A DNA stretch of 64,000 nucleotides, taken from positions 6,032,593-6,096,592 of the forward strand of contig CM020620.1 in the NCBI GenBank assembly GCA_009829735.1, written 5' to 3'. The notes below the pieces were generated by a model. The model did no database searches. It saw only the letters and a list, made by a program, of their open reading frames with translations, and was not told the origin of the DNA. The position numbers and the translations under genes are program-made. Positions within the stretch are counted from its first letter, which is position 1. Every line of letters begins with the position of its first letter. Of the stretch, positions 33,515-42,952 are shown piece after piece. The stretch comes from Pyropia yezoensis (taxonomy: Eukaryota > Rhodophyta > Bangiophyceae > Bangiales > Bangiaceae).

Positions 33515-34699
33515 ATGGACCCCCCATCCTTCCTTCACTTTGGTCACTTTGCTGCCTCTGTAGCAGGCGCGGTCTACTGCCAGAGAGGTGTCCTGTCTAC
33601 ACCGTTGCACCCCAACCCCCGGGTGTCTTTTGACGACGTAGAGGCAACGTATGGCCAGCAGTTTGCTCGTGCTATGGGCATGCCGGCACCCGCCTTCCAT
33701 GAGCTCACCAAAGTCCTGAAGCCCCGCCTCCCCCGTCGCGGTATTCCCCCTGAGGTGCGCACCGCCACTGCCCTTCGATACTTTGGCGGTGGGAGCTACA
33801 TCGACATCGGCGCGGCCCTCGGCGTTCACCCGTGTACGGTCTATCGTGCTCTGTGGGACGTAGTAGATGCAGTAAATGCTACGCCCTCTCTAGACCTGGA
33901 CTTCCAACTGGACAACCCCGCCCGTAGGCTGGCGTACGCATCTGGCTTCCAAAGCCGTCGCAACTCGCCGTTTGACAACGTGTGCGGCGCCCTCGACGGA
34001 ATTGCGGTGGAGCAAGAGCAACCTTTGGCTACCGACGTGCCCTGTGTCGCCGACTACTACTCGAGGAAAGGATTCTACGCCTTCAATGTCCAAGCCATAT
34101 GTGACTCCGACTACAAGTTTCGTTGGATGGCGTGCACCAGTCCGGGGGCGACGCATGACTCAACCGCATTTACAACAACCTCGCTCGGTCGGGCGCTGCT
34201 GGACCGGGGCAGTCAATTGACACGGGCAATGACTCGAGACGGGATCTGCATCGCGGCTGACGAGGCGTATGCAGCCAGTGAGGTCTTGGCGGTCCCGTGG
34301 CCAGGTGGCGGCAGAGGCGACCGATGGAAAGATGCCTACAACTTTTACCTGTCATCTCTGCGCATACACATAGAGCAGGCTTTCGGGATGCTGCTCTGGA
34401 GATGGGAGGTGTTTTGGCGCGCTCTTCGGGTCCCTTTTGGCAAGCGCCCCTGCCTCATTCGTGCTTGTTTTCGACTGCACAACTTTTGTCGATCGCAGTC
34501 CGGCACATCGTCAGCGCTCGTCGCTCCGTATGGTAACGATCGTGCTGGCGGTACTGTGTCATTCGCGAGGAACGATGATGTGAACGCTGGCCAGCGTGGC
34601 CGGCGCCGTGACTGTGAGCGCTCTGACCTGAGGGTCAAAATGACGCGTGTGGTGCAGGACCGCGGACTTTTGCGTCCTGGCGTGTCACCAATGTTTTGA
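33515..34699 (+). CDS. PIF/Harbinger transposase (DDE_Tnp_4 nuclease)
   Basis: A 394-aa Harbinger transposase that cuts and joins the element ends in the nucleus. The N-terminal half has an HTH-like region (ALRYFGGGSYIDIGAALGVH, about 87-106). The DDE core is complete: D161 in VCGALDGIAVEQEQ; the family block GATHDSTAF (211-219); D249 in ICIAADEAYAAS; and E287 in LSSLRIHIEQAFGMLLWRW. The YYSRKGFYAFNVQAICD block between the first two acids is also characteristic. The ATG at 33515 is the first in this frame and gives the usual family length. There are no internal stops. It converges with the SAP-domain gene; the stops are 206 bp apart. In characterised Harbinger elements a second, DNA-binding protein assists this nuclease. 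Confidence 0.93.
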   Translation: MDPPSFLHFGHFAASVAGAVYCQRGVLSTPLHPNPRVSFDDVEATYGQQFARAMGMPAPAFHELTKVLKPRLPRRGIPPEVRTATALRYFGGGSYIDIGAALGVHPCTVYRALWDVVDAVNATPSLDLDFQLDNPARRLAYASGFQSRRNSPFDNVCGALDGIAVEQEQPLATDVPCVADYYSRKGFYAFNVQAICDSDYKFRWMACTSPGATHDSTAFTTTSLGRALLDRGSQLTRAMTRDGICIAADEAYAASEVLAVPWPGGGRGDRWKDAYNFYLSSLRIHIEQAFGMLLWRWEVFWRALRVPFGKRPCLIRACFRLHNFCRSQSGTSSALVAPYGNDRAGGTVSFARNDDVNAGQRGRRRDCERSDLRVKMTRVVQDRGLLRPGVSPMF

Positions 34700-34905
34700 G
34701 AATGGAGGGAGTAGGTTTGCGCTTCTTTTTTGCTTTAACCTCGATAGCGTTTGCGCTTCACTTCAACGTTGCGTTTGGGAGGTGTACCATACATGTTTCA
34801 TTCATTCAGACGTGACGCGTCCAAGAAGGAAGCAGACATCAAAAAGAATCAAAGCTGTTCACGCAGTATCCGACTAGGTATGCACAAGGGACCCCCACGC
34901 AGACC

Positions 34906-35544
34906 TCACTCAAAGCTCTCATCACCGCCCTCCTCATCATCTACAGATATACCCTCACGAGCACTCACACTCACGCGCCAGGGCGCACCACTGGTCCCGC
35001 ACTCACCGTCAACTGCTAGCCCCCCCCGCTCCGCTATCTCAGGCTGCTGGCCCTCCCGCAGCCCGCTCGACTTGTCTCCAGTACTCACCGCGCGAGTCGT
35101 TGCGCGAGGAGAAAGAGCGTCCTCCAGTTGCTTCTCAACAATTGCAATGAGAGCGGGGGCCGCCTGACATTCGCGTAGATTCTTCAGGGTCGCAGAGAGC
35201 GACACCATCTCAGCGCAGCGCGTGTGCTTAGCTGCCGACGCGGCCATGCTCGCAGAGCTCTCCACCAATGATTGGAACGCCAGCTCCGCGGCGTCGCGCT
35301 TGCGCTTGCCCCTGTTGGTACTCATCGCCCGCGTACCTGTCACATTCTCGAGGGCGTCATCGCCCTCAACTCCGACAGGGCCCACCTCTGGATTCGCAAG
35401 CTCCAGCACCAGATTGTGGTCGCGAAAAAGAGCGAAGAGGTAGTCCAGCAACGTGTCTCCATCTGAAAAACTACCCCAGCGCGCGGGGTCATTCTGGCCT
35501 GAAGCGCAATACCGCTTGTACGTACGCCAAAATGAGGCACAGAT
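34906..35544 (-). CDS. Harbinger partner protein, exon 2
   Basis: Begins after GTGCAG|ATC at 35545/35544 and joins in phase to give KAKWSE-ICASFWRTYKRY. It continues through DGDTLLDYLFALFRDHNLVL and a basic NRGKRKRD cluster (a possible nuclear signal) to a predicted coiled coil (FQSLVESSASMAASAAKH, LKNLRECQAAPALIAIVEKQ) and an acidic end. The trailing coiled coil suggests dimerisation or contact with the transposase. The first exon-2 block (FWRTYKRY...W) does not match a Myb repeat that I can recognise. Confidence 0.78.
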   Translation of the reverse strand: MCASFWRTYKRYCASGQNDPARWGSFSDGDTLLDYLFALFRDHNLVLELANPEVGPVGVEGDDALENVTGTRAMSTNRGKRKRDAAELAFQSLVESSASMAASAAKHTRCAEMVSLSATLKNLRECQAAPALIAIVEKQLEDALSPRATTRAVSTGDKSSGLREGQQPEIAERGGLAVDGECGTSGAPWRVSVSAREGISVDDEEGGDESFE

Positions 35545-35788
35545 CTGCACCACAGAGAGAAAAGGCAAACAAAAGAAGGCTTCGTCAGATTCAATGTTGG
35601 TACCGACCGAATCAGTCGTGTGCCTGCAAGGGCAGAGACGCTCGCATGCACTCAGAAAACAGTGGAAGTAATGAAAAGAGGCGTAGGAAGCGCCACGTGC
35701 AACAGTCAAAGATATGAAAAGAAGCGCAGGAAGCGCCACGTACAAGACAGTGGAAGATATGAAAAGAAGCGTAGGAAGCGCAACGTAC
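35545..35788 (-). other. Intron of the SAP-domain gene with triplicated 5' splice site
   Basis: A 244-bp GT-AG intron. Its first 131 bases are three tandem 43-45-bp repeats (on the + strand 35744-35788, 35701-35743, 35658-35700). On the gene strand they begin GTACGTTGCGCTTCC, GTACGTGGCGCTTCC and GCACGTGGCGCTTCC, so the donor site itself is repeated. Use of the second donor would add 15 residues in frame; use of the third (a GC donor) would shift the frame. Confidence 0.8.
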
Positions 35789-36490
35789 CTCAGACCACTT
35801 GGCTTTCAGGAAAAGTCCAGTGCGTACGTGCGGGTGAACGTTCGGCTCCAGTTCACAATCAACGCACTCGGTAGGTACCGTGAATTGGTCCGCGCTGTTA
35901 AACATCTCCGCCACGACGACAACCCAGACCCGGTCTCGACTGACACGAGCGTCCTGCTGGCGACGGGACATGGGGCCTCGAGAGACCACCACGCCCGCCG
36001 CCACCTCCCCAGAGCACAGCACGTGCGCCAGCCGCACCTTCTCATGCTTTGAGAAAGGCGGGGCACGCCCGCTTGCTCCCCCCCCAGCAGCGGCGGCGGA
36101 ACGGGCAGCGGGAGGCGCTGGTTCCGCAGGTGCCGGCGACGACGCCGGCGGAACCAGGACAGTGGTACCGACCGGGCCGCGCTGCGCCGTAGGAGCTGCC
36201 GTCGGCCAACCAGCAGCATCCGCCTGGGTGTGCCCACCCACCCGAGCAGGGCCGCCCGCATTCGGTTGCCCCGCAGCTGGCACAATGGTGGACCCAGAGG
36301 CGGTCGGGCGATCTGGGACCTCCACACGGTTGTTAGGGGTCGCGGGCGATCCATCGGCTTCCGTTTCTGTAGAGCACGAGACCCCGTTCACGCGACACCG
36401 TTCCAGCAGCGCGCTTTTGTTGCCGTAAATGGGCAACCCACGACGCTTCAGCTCCTGCTGCATCCTCTTCACGGTCACGCGAGACGCCAT
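35789..36490 (-). CDS. Harbinger partner protein with SAP domain, exon 1
   Basis: The first 234 codons of a 446-aa protein. Residues 6-34 (TVKRMQQELKRRGLPIYGNK then SALLERCR) fit a SAP domain, a helix-extended-helix DNA-binding motif with the G-N-K turn. Next comes a Pro/Ala/Gly-rich linker, then an ordered domain (KHEKVRLAHVLCSGEVAAGV, VSRDRVWVVVVAEMFNS, VPTECVDCELEPNVHPH). In animal and plant Harbinger elements the second gene encodes a Myb/SANT-type protein that brings the transposase to the nucleus and to the ends. Here a SAP domain seems to take the DNA-binding role; this is inference from position. The exon ends TCTGAG|GTACGT at 35789/35788, phase 0. Confidence 0.8.
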
Positions 36491-36826
36491 TTCTTGTCGG
36501 CCGGCAGCACGAATCAACGGGTGAAGCGGGGTGTGGCGAGTGGCACAGAGTGCGATCTGGTGGGGTTGCAAGGTCCGTGGCCTCGGCGTTGTAGCTCTCG
36601 AGAGGATCGTGACTCCCCGTCCTCACCACACGCCGCCCATCGACGTGCGTAATTACTACAGAGATTGATGAAACATACACGAGAAAACTCGGGAATGCGC
36701 ATGGCGTTATAACGTTATGACAAACGCGAGCCGGCCGCGTATGTCATAACGTTATAACGCCCGTATAACGCGTTCGACCAATCAGAGCGACGTTATGTTT
36801 ATACGAAGCGGAACTGCGAAAGGGCC
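36491..36826. promoter_or_regulatory. Right end of Harbinger element: upstream region with subterminal repeats and TIR
   Basis: This is the 5' region of the SAP-domain gene. GTTATAACG-type palindromes recur at about 36705-36713 and 36750-36758, with related TCATAACG and GTATAACGCG copies up to 36770; the left end has the same motif at 33284. Subterminal repeats of this kind are usually transposase or partner-protein binding sites. The right inverted repeat occupies 36789-36826. Confidence 0.7.
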
Positions 36827-38209
36827 TCAGGGTCGACGGCACCCGGTCCACGCGGGGTGCCCCTGAGAGAGGTACACCGGCCGGGAGACACACGGACCTC
36901 ATGGGTTCTCGTGGGGCACTGTGATCCTTCTGTCAGCATGGCCGCCGCCAACCCCGTCATGGCCGGTCTCCTACCCGGGCCCGAGCCGAGAAGAACCTCC
37001 ATGTATCTTTTTTGTGCAACGCACCATATAAATGTCACAGTAGATAACCTGACGTCCGGGTTAGTGGGCTCACTACTGCGCCCCTGAGTATGTCTGCTGC
37101 GCTTCTTCAGAGCTGTCAAAAAGCCAGTTCCTCAGCAACCGAAGATTGAGGACTGGTACGATGTCAGGCCGAGCTGAGTACGAGAAACATGGCACTAGCA
37201 CCGCGTGGGGCATGCAGTGACCGTGCGTGCTGCATCTGAGCTTCCAGTGACTGCTGCAGTAGAAGAGGGCGTTCGTGTTGCGCAAAGCTCAGCCCAACCG
37301 GCTGTTTGATCATTGCCTGCCGCTCCACACGGCAACCAGGACACCACATGTACACTACTGAGGTGCACTGGGGGGAGGGGGAGAGAGGGGGGCGGCCTGT
37401 GCGCAGCTCCCCCCTCGTTCCCCCTGCTCCCTACCCGAGCGCTGCCGCGGCATCCGAGCCCCCGCAGCCCCGGTTGGACCGCCGTCGCCGTCGGATGGCG
37501 GTGGTCCGTCGCAACGGTCACGGCGCGGACAAAGCCCGTGGGTAGCGGCTAAGAAAGGCGGCCGACGCGGACGGGGATGGGCTGGGAAGGGGCTGGGAAC
37601 AACAGCGGTGACCTGCGAGGCCAGCGGGTGGTGGCCGGCCGCCACCGCCGCGGCGGCGGAGGTGGCCACAAGGGAGGGAGCTTCCCTGCCGACGGGCGGC
37701 GCTGCCCCAAACCACCGCCCCGTGTACGGCAAGGGCGGACAGCCGCGGCGGCTCGGCGGTTTCTGCCGACGCCGTCGCGCCCGCCCGTGCGGGCAGCGTG
37801 CCCTGCATGGACGGCGGGGATGGAGACCGACGACCGTCCGCCGCGGTAGTACAGTGGGTAGGGCCGGGGATGCGCTGGCGACCACCGGTTGGGGCAGTGG
37901 TGACGGCGGCGGGTGTGGGAGGATGGGGCAGCGACGGCAAGCAGGGGCGGCCGCCGCCGCCTCTTCGCTGGGCAGCGTCGGCGGCAGAGGCCAGGTACAT
38001 AGGCGGTTGCCCCTCTGCCGGCTGAACCTGTGAAAGTGGCCGCTCGGGGCCGCGCGCCGCCGCTGGGGGGGATGGGGGGGGGGTAGCAGCAGCTGGAGTG
38101 AGGTCAGGAGGGGGGGGGGGGGGGGGGGGGGGGGCACATGGGGAGGGAGGGAGTGCCCCCACCGCATGACGGCCACTGGTGCCGCGGCGAGAGGGGGACA
38201 AGGGCGGCT

Positions 38210-38400
38210 GGCACCCCCCTCCCAGCACCCCTTCCCAGCAACCCCGCCATTTGCTGCCGCCGGCACCTCCCTCCCAGCACCCCTTCCCAGCAACCCCGCC
38301 ATTGGCTGCCGCCGGCACCCCCCTCCCCCCTCCCCTTCCCAGCAACCCCGCCATTGGCTGCAGCCGGCACCCCCCTCCCCCTCGCCCCCCGGCCAACACG
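38210..38400. repeat. 52-bp minisatellite, three copies plus a partial fourth
   Basis: Copies begin GGCACC at 38210, 38262, 38314 and 38366, an exact 52-bp period. Each holds CTTCCCAGCAACCCCGCCAT then T(T/G)GCTGC. Because 52 is not a multiple of three, a coding role is unlikely even though frames are open across it. Confidence 0.9.
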
Positions 38401-38564
38401 GCCCCGCCGCGACATCGCGCCGCCGACGGGGGGCGCACACCAGGACGCGTACGTGACGTTATGGGAGGCCGGCCAGCACCCCCACCGCCACGAGTGTGTG
38501 CACAGGGGGGATGCCCGCGGCGGGCGCCACTGGGACCGCCAAGGAGCAGCGCCGCGTGGCCGCT

Positions 38565-38625
<61 letters not shown>
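38565..38625. repeat. (GGC)n trinucleotide microsatellite
   Basis: About 20 uninterrupted GGC/CGG triplets. It is not inside a supported gene. Confidence 0.9.
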
Positions 38626-39793
38626 AGGCCAAGCAGTGCTTTTGTTGCTGTGCCGTCCTCCATGCAAAGATCAGTTCCGCCAGCGGCGTACCCCCGTGTG
38701 CCTGCTGCAGCTGATGGAAGCGGACGCGCAGCGGCGGCGGCGCGCCCACGACGCCTGCCCATCCATACCAGGCACCCTCCCCCCCCCCCCCTCCTCGCCC
38801 GACACATCATGCATGCCAGCGGTCGCGGCCACCGGTGGGGCCCCCCCATCGTCGACCACCACTGGCCTACGGCTGGGTGCACACGCACGCCTGTGGGTAC
38901 TTTTCCCCAATCGCAGGGCTGCGTTGCCTGCACGGCATTGGAGGGTGGTGGCGGTGGGGTTGGCGGTAGTGGCGGCGGCGGCAGCAGCACCTGCCGCCTA
39001 TTACGTGCGTGTCACACCAGCGGGGGTGTGCGCTTGTCGACGGGGGGGGGGGGGGGGGGGGTGTCCGCTGCCAGGGGCCACCGCCAACGGGGTGGGGAAC
39101 TGGGGGCGCCGCCGGGGGGGGGGTGCCGCTGCTAGCGACGCTGTAGGTGCTGCGGCGTTGGCAGCGGGCCCCCGCGGGGGGTGGCGTTCATGCGGGTCGT
39201 CGCTGGCGAGCCAGTCCCCAAAGCTTTTGCTGAGGATGTTCGAAGAGGTGCACGCACTTTTATTTTCAGAATCACTCCCTGGAAAATGAGACAGACCCGC
39301 GGCGCTTGCGAGGCAACCGCGTGAAGCGGAAGGGGGGCCACTTTGTACGTACTGCAGCGGCAGTGGAATGTATACAAGTTTGGGCCGCGGACTGCACAAG
39401 CCGCCCCATTGTCCAGGATACCACGTGGACAGTGCAAAGGCAGAGGGGGTGAGGGTTGGTCAATGTTGCTGCGGAGGGGCCCCTCTTCTATTATCTTCCT
39501 CTCTCCGCCTCGTCGACGACGTCCCCTTGTGGTGGTCAAGGATGGGCCTCCCGCCTGCCGCCCGGCGCTCTCACCCTCGCCGGGCTGAACCTGTCGACCG
39601 CTGCCCGCTGTTGTGGCGGGCGTCGTCTCCTCTCGCCCCCCCCCCCGCCGCGCCTCTGCCCCGCGCCGCTGCGCCACCACAGCGGCCACGGCTACGGCCT
39701 CGGCCACGGCCTCGGCCGCGGGCATAGCCACGCGCGCCCAGTGCCCCCCCCATCTCCCGTCCCCCCTGAGCTGCCTGTGGGGTGGCGGTTGCC

Positions 39794-41098
39794 ATGAGCC
39801 GTCCGCCTGGACTGGTGGCGGCCGCCACTACCGGCACCACGGCGGCCTGGGCGACCGCGCGCAACGACGACCGGGACGACGCCGACCGGGGCGGGGGCTC
39901 CCCCTCCTTTTCTCCCGCCTCCTCTTTTGGAGATGATGCGGCCGCGTCTGTGCCGACGCCCTCCTCCGTCGCTTCCTCTGTCCAAAGCGTCACCTTCCCC
40001 GCCTCTGCGCTCGCCGCCGCCCGCGCCGCGTCGACACTTCCTGTGCTTGGTGAGGAGCGCAGCTGGGCCCCCGCGGCGGCTGGCGGGGAGCTGACCGGCG
40101 CCGCCCTCGAAGCCACCCTCCGCCACGTGGCGGTGGAGCTGTCCCTGTCGGCCAGTAAGCTCCCCCGCGCGGAGCTGCTGTCTAAAGTCGACGCCTTTGG
40201 GGTCCTCTTTGTGGGCGGCGTTGTTGGCGGCGCTTGGGACGAGCTCGGCCGCACCGAGACCATTCGGGACTGCCATGAGCCGCGGTGGGTGGCCAAGTTC
40301 CGGCTCCCCGGCGCGACCGCACTGGACCGGGCGGCCCCCATCCGCGTCGCCGTCTATGCGCAGGCGTCGACGGTCGAGGTACCGGGTACGGATGGAGTGG
40401 AGTCGCCGACCGTGACGTCTGCGCCCGACCTACGCGCCCATACACTACTGGGGTGGGTGGAACTGAGCTTGGACACAGTCTTGAGCGCACCAGGTCTGTG
40501 CTGGGACGCCCCGTTGCGGCTGCCCGTACCCCGGGGGGTACTCGGGTTGGTCACCGCTGCGGGGCCCCCGTCCTGGTCCTGGGGCGGCGACATGGGTGCG
40601 GGCGGCGGCGGCGGCAGCGGGCGCCCCCGCGGCGTCCTGACCATTGACGCGGACCTCATTCGCCACGTGCACCCCCCATCGACGGTGACGTTTGGGTTTG
40701 GGATTGGCGGCGGGGACAACCTTGCCCGCAACCGCTTCCAGTTTGTCATTAGCCGCGCTCTCCGCCGCGGCCGCTGGGCCGCCGTCTACCGCTCCGAGCC
40801 GCGGGTGCGCGCTGAGGCGTGCGCCTTTGCGCCCGCCGTGTTGCCGACCGACGTGTTGTGTGGTGGGGAGCTCGGGCGGCTGCTGCGCCTGGAATTGTAC
40901 CGCTACTACCTCAATGGGGAGACGGCGCTGCTTGGCTTTGTGCAGGTCAGCATGGAGAAGCTGGGAAGCATGGCTGAGGGGGGGGAGCTCTACTGGTGGC
41001 CCTCCATTGGGGGCATTACCCGCGCCAAAGTGCGGTTGGAGAGGTTGGCAGTGGGGGAGGGGGACAGCTACTTTGGACTGCGTCTGACAGATATGTGA
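39794..41098 (+). CDS. Copine-like protein with two C2 domains and no vWA domain
   Basis: A 434-aa protein. After a ~95-residue Ser/Ala-rich N-terminus, a first C2 domain reads VAVELSLSASKLPRAELLSK, then VDAFGVLF, and the copine-type block WDELGRTETIRDCHEPRW. A second C2-like domain has FQFVISRALRRGRWAAVYRS, ELGRLLRLELYRYYLNGE and ALLGFVQVSMEKL. Order and wording match the C2A-C2B pair of copines (Ca2+-dependent phospholipid-binding proteins), but the C-terminal von Willebrand A domain is absent; the stop follows the second C2. The Asp of the S-K-x-D loop is kept. Some other Ca2+-binding acids are not obvious, so Ca2+ dependence is uncertain. The likely role is membrane binding or signalling at the cytosolic face. 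The first ATG in frame is at 39794. Confidence 0.75.
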   Translation: MSRPPGLVAAATTGTTAAWATARNDDRDDADRGGGSPSFSPASSFGDDAAASVPTPSSVASSVQSVTFPASALAAARAASTLPVLGEERSWAPAAAGGELTGAALEATLRHVAVELSLSASKLPRAELLSKVDAFGVLFVGGVVGGAWDELGRTETIRDCHEPRWVAKFRLPGATALDRAAPIRVAVYAQASTVEVPGTDGVESPTVTSAPDLRAHTLLGWVELSLDTVLSAPGLCWDAPLRLPVPRGVLGLVTAAGPPSWSWGGDMGAGGGGGSGRPRGVLTIDADLIRHVHPPSTVTFGFGIGGGDNLARNRFQFVISRALRRGRWAAVYRSEPRVRAEACAFAPAVLPTDVLCGGELGRLLRLELYRYYLNGETALLGFVQVSMEKLGSMAEGGELYWWPSIGGITRAKVRLERLAVGEGDSYFGLRLTDM

Positions 41099-41648
41099 GG
41101 GGCATGGAGGTGTGGATGGCGGAGCGTCCACTACCGATTAGCCGCCACGCAAGTGTTATACATAGCTCAGGCGGTCGCTTCTGCCTCGGGACTCGTCAGT
41201 CGCAAGTAGGTCGGCGCACTGCTCCCTTTCTCGGCGGCAGCCCGCACACCCTCTGGAACACGACACATGAATGGTGAAGTTGAATGGGGCCACCAAGCGT
41301 GGGGGGGACGACTAACAACCAGAAGCCGATACACACACGTCACTCTGCTTTGTTCCTACCTGGGCGTACTCACCGCCACGTCCTATCCACCACAGGGGCC
41401 GCACCAGCCAGGCCCGGCAGCCATAGACGGCCTCCACCCGCCGCGGGTGCCCACCGCTCTATCGCTACACCACGCCAGACGCCAGCCAGCAATCCTGCGA
41501 AGCGCAGGGCGCGGCCATCATCGCCCCCCTTCTCATATCACCACGAGAGACCACCTGACCCGCCTCCCCCGCTGCTGGCACCCTAAATACAATCGCGCAC
41601 CCAACCGGGACCCGCAAGGGTTCCCCCACAGCTGCTCTTCTCCCCACC
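41099..41648. other. Spacer between convergent copine-like and Cpn10 genes
   Basis: It holds the 3' ends of two convergent genes. No further feature is seen. Confidence 0.5.
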
Positions 41649-41954
41649 CTACTCAGCCACCACTTTGCCCAGCAGGTCCTCATCTCGGAACAGCCACATC
41701 TCCTTCCCTTCGACCTCAACGGCAGCCCCGCCGTACTCGGGCAGCACCACGGTGTCGCCGGCCGACACCGATGGCGGGATCACTTCGCCCGACTTGCCAC
41801 GTGCGCCGGGCCCGACAGCTAGGACGGTGCCCTCGTTGAGCTTGGATACGGCCGACTCGGGCAGCAGGATACCCCCAGCAGAGGTCTTCTTAGGGGCCAC
41901 CTTCTCGACCAGCACCCTGTCAAGCAGGGGGACAATACGCCGCGCCAAGGCCAT
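41649..41954 (-). CDS. 10-kDa co-chaperonin (GroES/Cpn10)
   Basis: A 101-aa GroES-family co-chaperonin, which caps the Hsp60/GroEL barrel during ATP-driven protein folding in the mitochondrial matrix or plastid. It is the full family length and aligns end to end: RIVPLLDRVLVEKVAPKKTS, the mobile loop TSAGGILLPES that contacts GroEL, EGTVLAVGPGARG, the DTVVLPEYGG roof segment and the FRDEDLLGKVVAE end. The short N-terminus MALARRIVPL matches mitochondrial Cpn10, which is imported without a cleaved long presequence. A plastid form would usually be longer or doubled (Cpn20). Single exon. Confidence 0.96.
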   Translation of the reverse strand: MALARRIVPLLDRVLVEKVAPKKTSAGGILLPESAVSKLNEGTVLAVGPGARGKSGEVIPPSVSAGDTVVLPEYGGAAVEVEGKEMWLFRDEDLLGKVVAE

Positions 41955-42952
41955 GCCAGATGCCTTCTATCCAAGAGCGGAAGGAAGGAGGGGGGGGGGA
42001 AAGAGCGCCATGCGAGAGACGCAAACCAGACACCCGGCATCCACAAGACAACAGGAAAACGCAGCCGACACAATCCACCAAACTCAGGACGTGTCAGGAA
42101 AAAGAACACAAACAGCACCGCGCGGCGCAGCTGTCGTGGACATCAAACGAGCCAGCAGCGTACAAGCACCGCAGCAACTCTTTCGGCCCACACTGCGACC
42201 ACGCCGGTTGTACAGCGCGGGCGAGCGCCTTGTGGCTGACCCGCGGCTCCCACGTGGCGCGGGGATCCCCAAAGGCGGCGTCCAGAATCAAGCATCGAGA
42301 GCATACCATGATGGAGGGCGCGGATACGGGCTGCAACACAGCACGGAGAAACGGGGTGAGATGGCACGAGGGGGGTTGCTTCTTCAAAGGCGTGCTGGTG
42401 CGGTCAAGAGTATGCCGGCACAGTGAAGACACTCGGCATCCACGGATTAACGCGTCGCCGTCGATGCCGGCCACGTCGAAGAGTCTGGAACATGTCACAC
42501 AGTAATCGTGCAACATTTACATTTCGGCTGGAAATTTGCACTTTTCATCGCGCCGCCAATATCACGGTCGTGAGTGTCGGGAAGCTCCCCCTCACCCCGT
42601 CTCAAGCTCCGCTGAGGTCCTGACGGGGAGCATCACGACAGACAGACACTGTAGAAGGGGACAGGGTCGCACGTAGGGCGGCGACCGAGGTTCAGCAGCG
42701 ACGTTGAGACAGCAGCAGCGGCGGGCAGCTCGGTGTACAAAGCACATAGCATAGAGCACGACGCAGGCGCGTCTCTCATGAGCAAACAATCACGCAGCCT
42801 GGGCAATGTGAGTACCCTCCGACTCACCACCCATCCTTCGACAATGCGGATGTGGAAAAAAGCAAAGAAACACAAAAAAGGTTGCCGGAAGCGTATTCGA
42901 GCATGCACAAGGCGTCTCGGTGCGTACGGGCAGAGGTCCGAGGCTGTGTCTA
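41955..42952. other. Intergenic region between Cpn10 and acyl-CoA synthetase genes
   Basis: It holds the Cpn10 promoter and the 3' UTR of the acyl-CoA synthetase (both minus strand). No gene or clear regulatory site is seen. Confidence 0.5.

Larger units (their letters stand above)
33247..36826. mobile_element. Complete PIF/Harbinger DNA transposon (3,580 bp)
   Basis: The terminal inverted repeats match over about 38 bp with two mismatches. The left end is GGCCCTTTCGCAGTTCCGCT then TCGTATAAACCTAACG; the right end is its complement ending GCGAAAGGGCC. Both ends abut the trinucleotide TCA (33244-33246 and 36827-36829), a 3-bp target-site duplication as in PIF/Harbinger elements (the family usually prefers TWA). 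Inside are two convergent genes, a DDE_Tnp_4 transposase (+) and a spliced SAP-domain protein (-), the usual two-gene layout of this superfamily. Both genes appear intact, so the element may be autonomous. Confidence 0.93.
36830..39793. other. Intergenic region with minisatellite and microsatellites
   Basis: No gene is supported. It contains a G run of more than 20 (38109-38134), a 52-bp minisatellite (38210-38400), a (GGC)n run (about 38565-38625) and a second G run (39039-39060). Open frames here are by-products of these repeats. Confidence 0.5.

Noticed and set aside
37355-38990. Minus-strand frames with repeated GGVPAAANGGVAGKG-like units
   Set aside because: They are translations of the 52-bp minisatellite; the period is not a multiple of three, so the 'repeat protein' changes frame each unit.
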